A stretch of DNA of 64,000 nucleotides. Source: an uncultured Candidatus Saccharibacteria bacterium (lineage in GTDB: Bacteria > Patescibacteriota > Saccharimonadia > Saccharimonadales > Saccharimonadaceae). A program made the position numbers and the translations under genes. Shown here piece by piece: positions 60,846 through 64,000 of the stretch. Below the pieces are notes generated by a model that was given only the letters and a program-made list of their open reading frames with translations, made no database searches and was not told the origin of the DNA. Within the stretch, counting starts at the first letter, position 1. Each line of letters opens with the position of its first letter. The stretch covers positions 1 through 64,000 of the forward strand of contig CALHWD010000020.1 of NCBI GenBank assembly GCA_938036825.1, in the 5' to 3' direction.

Positions 60846-62258
60846 ATGGCACAAACATTCTTTTTCTACGACCTTGAGACGAGTGGCTTTCGGGCGCAGA
60901 CGGATCGGATCATGCAGTTTGCTGGGCAGCGGACAGATATGGATTTGCAGCCGATTGGCGACCCATATAACTTCCTTGTGACGCTCAGCGACGATACTCT
61001 GCCAAGCCCTGATGCTCTGATGGTGACTGGCATCACGCCGCAGAAGACGCTAGAGGAGGGCTATAGCGAGGCAGAATGTGCGCGGATGGTGAGTGAAGAG
61101 ATCTTCACACCAGAGACGATCGCTGTGGGGTTCAACAATGTGCGCTTTGACGATGAGTTTATCCGCCATTTGCTGTGGCGGAATTTTTATGATCCATATG
61201 AATGGAGCTGGAAGGATGAGCGGAGCCGCTGGGATATGCTTGATGTCGTGCGGCTGACGCGGGCGCTGCGGCCAGATGGCATTGAGTGGCCGATGGATGC
61301 GAATGGTCAGCCTACTAACCGTCTGGAGCTCATTACTAAAGCTAACGGCATTGCACACGACAATGCACACGATGCCTTCGCTGATGTGGCAGCTCTGATA
61401 GAAGTAACGAAGCTAGTGAAGCGCGCTCAGCCTCAGCTTTTTGACTATCTTCTTACCATGCGCGACAAGAGGGCAGTGCAGCGGCTCGTCAATCTCGAGA
61501 CGAAGCAGCCCTTCGTCTATACTAGTGGCCGCTACGATAAGCAGCATGCCAAGACGACCGTCGCCTTTCCGCTAGCGCCAGCCCCCAATAGTAATGTTTT
61601 GGTCTACGACCTGCGCTATGACCCAACGCCGTTTGTGAACCTAAGCCAGCAGGAGCTTGCCAAGAAGATCTTTGCCACCTGGGAAGAGCGCCAAGCCGAT
61701 GGCTTTGTGGCGCTACCTGTCAAACCATTGCAATACAATCGTTGCCCAGCCGTTGCACCACTTGGTGTGCTAGAGCAGGGCGATGGCTGGAGTAAGATCC
61801 AACTTGAGGCGGCTACTGTGGCGCGCCACCGCGATATCCTTCTTCGCCATCCCGACTTTGCTGAGAAGCTCCGCACACTCTACGAAAAAAAGCGTGAGTA
61901 CAAAAAATCGACCGACCCCGAAGGGCAGCTCTACGACAGCTTTGTCTCGGACGCAGACAAGACGCACATCGCTGCAGTGCGCAGTGCCGATGCCAAGGCA
62001 CTAGCAGACTTTCATCCGGCCTTTCGTGATGAGCGTCTGCCTGAGCTACTACTCCACTACAAAGCGCGTAGTTTCCCGCAGAGCCTCAGTGATGATGAGC
62101 AAGCCCAGTGGGAGCAATGGCGGAGCACCCACCTGCAGGCCCAGCTGCCGAGCTTTATGACATCATTGCAGCGCCTGGCCAAGGCAGGCACAGCAGATGA
62201 ATTTATCATGCAGGAGCTGCAGCTGTGGCTTGAGGCTGTGGTACCGGTGGGTGATTAG
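60846..62258 (+). CDS. sbcB: Exodeoxyribonuclease I
   Basis: 3'-5' single-strand DNA exonuclease of the DEDDh class used in recombination and mismatch repair. The 470-residue protein has Exo I FFFYDLETSGF (Asp9, Glu11), Exo II VGFNNVRFDDEFIRHLLWRNFYDP and Exo III AHDNAHDAFADV with the catalytic His/Asp. An SH3-like and helical C-terminal region follow, including QRLVNLETKQPFVYTSGRY. Length matches the family. Exonuclease I is rare in reduced genomes. Leaderless promoter. Confidence 0.93.
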   Translation: MAQTFFFYDLETSGFRAQTDRIMQFAGQRTDMDLQPIGDPYNFLVTLSDDTLPSPDALMVTGITPQKTLEEGYSEAECARMVSEEIFTPETIAVGFNNVRFDDEFIRHLLWRNFYDPYEWSWKDERSRWDMLDVVRLTRALRPDGIEWPMDANGQPTNRLELITKANGIAHDNAHDAFADVAALIEVTKLVKRAQPQLFDYLLTMRDKRAVQRLVNLETKQPFVYTSGRYDKQHAKTTVAFPLAPAPNSNVLVYDLRYDPTPFVNLSQQELAKKIFATWEERQADGFVALPVKPLQYNRCPAVAPLGVLEQGDGWSKIQLEAATVARHRDILLRHPDFAEKLRTLYEKKREYKKSTDPEGQLYDSFVSDADKTHIAAVRSADAKALADFHPAFRDERLPELLLHYKARSFPQSLSDDEQAQWEQWRSTHLQAQLPSFMTSLQRLAKAGTADEFIMQELQLWLEAVVPVGD

Positions 62259-62527
62259 CGAAACCTACGCATTAAAAATCCCCATGTTCTCTCCATTAGC
62301 TCTCTACCACTTCATTCGAGTAGGTAAGAAGCTTGGTTATCATAACAAACTTTTAGCTTTGAACCTGAGCAGTCACTTCGTTAGTGAATGCCGACTCTTG
62401 TAATATTCTTGAGGAGAAAGCGGCGGGGAAGAGAACCACGAAAATTGGTGGGTAGCTTTGTGGATTGAATAGAAGAAGCGTTATATAACGATAAATTTTA
62501 AGACGCTTAATTGCGAGAGCGTAGATA

Positions 62528-62959
62528 TTAGTTAGCCTGTCGAAGACGCTGGCAGCGTGGGCAAATCCCTTGAATTTCGAACGTGTGCGAGGGCTCGGCG
62601 AGGTGATAAGCCTGGGCGATTGCCGCGATTAACCGCTCAATCTCTTCATTCTCGACAATATCAATCACCCGCCCACAGCGGCGGCACGTTGCGTGGTGAT
62701 GATGACGAATAAAGACATCGGTCAGCTCGAGCTGGTACTTCCAGCCAATCGGTAGTCGCTGGGCAATGCCAAGCTGCTCAAACAGCTCTACGCAGCGGTA
62801 CACACTCACGCGGTCGGCCACGGCAGTGTACTCGGCAAGCTGGCGCATCGTGCATGGCCCGTGCTGGTAGAGAGCACAAAATACTGCCCGCCGCACAGTA
62901 GTTACGCGGTAATGACGTTGGCGCAAGATAGTGGCAAATAGTTTGAGCGAATCATCCAT
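62528..62959 (-). CDS. Fur-family metal or peroxide-sensing regulator
   Basis: A 143-residue winged-helix protein. The DNA-binding half has RHYRVTTVRRAVFCALYQHG and the recognition helix DRVSVYRCVELFEQLG. The C-terminal dimer domain has the HHHHATCRRCGRVIDI segment and two CxxC pairs (Cys92/95, Cys133/136) for structural zinc. I start at ATG 62959; TGC-TATACT lies 9 bases upstream, so the longer frame would contain the promoter and operator. Iron, zinc, manganese or peroxide as signal cannot be told apart. Divergent from the SDR-like gene across a perfect inverted repeat. Confidence 0.9.
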   Translation of the reverse strand: MDDSLKLFATILRQRHYRVTTVRRAVFCALYQHGPCTMRQLAEYTAVADRVSVYRCVELFEQLGIAQRLPIGWKYQLELTDVFIRHHHHATCRRCGRVIDIVENEEIERLIAAIAQAYHLAEPSHTFEIQGICPRCQRLRQAN

Positions 62960-62978
62960 ATGAGCAATAGTATAGCAC

Positions 62979-63001
62979 TTATTGCAACAAATTTGCAATA
63001 A
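62979..63001. promoter_or_regulatory. Fur-type operator between divergent genes
   Basis: TTATTGCAA (62979-62987) and TTGCAATAA (62993-63001) are perfect 9-base arms with a 5-base spacer, AT-rich as in Fur-family boxes. It covers the -35 regions of both the regulator and the SDR-like gene, so it probably controls both. Confidence 0.75.
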
Positions 63002-63029
63002 CCTAAGAATCTCTCGTATCATACGACCC

Positions 63030-63908
63030 ATGACACAGCAACCACTTATTATGATCACTGGCGCAAAAGTGACGCCAGCCAAACGGCACTTTACCTCACA
63101 GTTTGGACAAATCGAGTATCTGACCTATCAAGGGCAGCACTATAAAATGAACGCTGCCGCTGGCGTTGTGAAGCAGCTCGCTGGGCAGTATGATCTTTTG
63201 GTCGTAGGATACCAGCCAGATGATGCGGCAATCTTTGCTGAGACGTGCGGCGTACCAACCAACCGCTTTATCCCAGCTGACTTGCGCCGCGCAGCTGACA
63301 TTGAGCGGACCGCGAGCCAGGCAGCAGCTCTCCAGCAAGAGCTGGGTGTACCACTCTACGTTGTACACTATGGCGGGGCATCAGATACCAAGGCGGCATT
63401 GCCGCACAATAGCCTCCTTGCCCATACCTGGGATATGGAGGCGGCGGCTATCCCTGATTTGGTAGAAAATAATTGCGTCACATTAGTCAAACTGTTGCAG
63501 ACACTGCGTCAGCACGAGGTATTTGCCCGCCAACCATACACCAAGGTTATAAGCATCACGGCCGCGGCAGCGGTGCGCGCCAAGGCTCATCTTGGCTTAG
63601 ATGTAGCCCAGAAAGCAGCTGGCCATGGCTTGCTGCGCTCAATAGCCCTCGATCTTACGCCAGAGAATATCTTTATCACTGAGATCATGCCAGGCAGTAC
63701 CGACACTGGATTTTTTGACAACGACTACACAATGGATGAGGCGATCCGCGTCACGCGCGACCTTGGCTATGACAAAACGCCAGAGACGTATCCACTCTTT
63801 ACAGCTGAGCAAATCGGTGATGCGGTGAAGTATGTCATCACTGCGCAGTGCAATGTGCGCGAGATAGCCCTCTTGCCGTATGGACAGTTCCCGCATCTTG
63901 GCGCGTAG
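63030..63908 (+). CDS. Short-chain dehydrogenase/reductase-like protein with degenerate active site
   Basis: A 293-residue Rossmann protein starting MTQQPLIMITGAKVTPAKR. The usual TGxxxGxG dinucleotide loop is altered (TGAKVTPAK), and the YxxxK catalytic motif reads DVAQK, with Asp in place of Tyr. The later LDLTPENIFITEIMPGSTDTGFF segment is clearly SDR-like. I start at ATG 63030; TATCAT lies 7 bases upstream. Shared operator with the Fur-family gene implies metal- or stress-dependent expression. It may bind a nucleotide or act as a regulator instead of an oxidoreductase. Confidence 0.75.
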   Translation: MTQQPLIMITGAKVTPAKRHFTSQFGQIEYLTYQGQHYKMNAAAGVVKQLAGQYDLLVVGYQPDDAAIFAETCGVPTNRFIPADLRRAADIERTASQAAALQQELGVPLYVVHYGGASDTKAALPHNSLLAHTWDMEAAAIPDLVENNCVTLVKLLQTLRQHEVFARQPYTKVISITAAAAVRAKAHLGLDVAQKAAGHGLLRSIALDLTPENIFITEIMPGSTDTGFFDNDYTMDEAIRVTRDLGYDKTPETYPLFTAEQIGDAVKYVITAQCNVREIALLPYGQFPHLGA

Positions 63909-64000
63909 GTGGCTATGCGTGTGGCTTTGCGCCCTTTGCTCTGTAATAAACCTGCAATACTCGTGGTACAGCATTATAAAGAGTGGTGTTGCGGGGGTTA

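Noticed and set aside
1..64000. UGA recoded as an amino acid (as in Gracilibacteria or SR1)
   Set aside because: Genes end normally at TGA with ATGA overlaps to the next start, and no conserved gene reads through TGA.
1..64000. tRNA genes, CRISPR arrays, transposases or phage genes
   Set aside because: No T-loop-like GTTCGA tRNA ends, regular short repeats, or transposase or integrase motifs were found in the intergenic regions; the baseplate-J likeness belongs to a chromosomal membrane protein.

Overview
The window looks like a chromosome segment of a Saccharibacteria (TM7)-type ultrasmall bacterium of the candidate phyla radiation. This is inferred from gene content and was not confirmed by any search. 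The signs are a shortened alanyl-tRNA synthetase, a MurE-like ligase lacking most of its N-terminal domain, a baseplate-J-like membrane protein beside an FtsA/PilM-like ATPase, many small wall hydrolases of actinobacterial style (Rpf, G5, LysM/CHAP), a LAxTG-like sorting signal, and no amino-acid or cofactor biosynthesis genes. TGA works as an ordinary stop codon (many ATGA start/stop overlaps), so this is not a UGA-recoding lineage. Many genes have an extended -10 box (TGnTATAAT or TGnTATACT) only 6-10 bases before the start codon, which indicates frequent leaderless transcription. Genes inside operons use AAGGAG-type ribosome sites or ATGA overlaps instead. I saw no tRNA, rRNA, CRISPR array or insertion sequence.

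Layout. 1-6000: a LytR-CpsA-Psr glycopolymer transferase, small membrane proteins and an HtrA protease. 6124-14972: a nine-gene exopolysaccharide or surface-glycan operon (Wzz-like protein, initiating sugar-phosphate transferase, two GT4 enzymes, Wzy-like polymerase, GT2, pyruvyl transferase, Wzx flippase, VanZ-like protein). 15400-15800: a free-standing structured RNA candidate with its own promoter. 16433-27821: pyruvate kinase, a 1161-residue acidic tail-anchored protein, UvrD/PcrA helicase, a MurE-like ligase and two tandem G5 wall enzymes (one Rpf-type). 27822-28494: a gene-free stretch holding a 32-bp perfect palindrome and a 285-base tract with one cytosine. 28495-32844: RsmA/KsgA and assorted metabolic and membrane genes.

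32848-40777 is the most unusual region. Two paralogous multi-HTH proteins and a small unknown protein face two genes encoding repeats of one unrecognised module of about 150 residues. The larger, 1256-residue protein has order A-A-B-A-A-B-A. A palindrome and a long inverted repeat lie in the divergent promoter region. This is the best candidate here for an undescribed system.

40802-64000: translation and tRNA modification (MetG, cysteine desulfurase, MnmA, AlaS), TatD, a sortase-type surface protein, an FtsA/PilM-like ATPase - baseplate-J-like protein - RuvX - MltG operon, a LysM/CHAP hydrolase, ObgE, exonuclease I, and a Fur-family regulator divergent from an SDR-like gene across a clear operator. 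Much of the window serves the cell envelope: glycan made by the 6-15 kb operon could be attached by the LCP enzyme, and several hydrolases remodel peptidoglycan.
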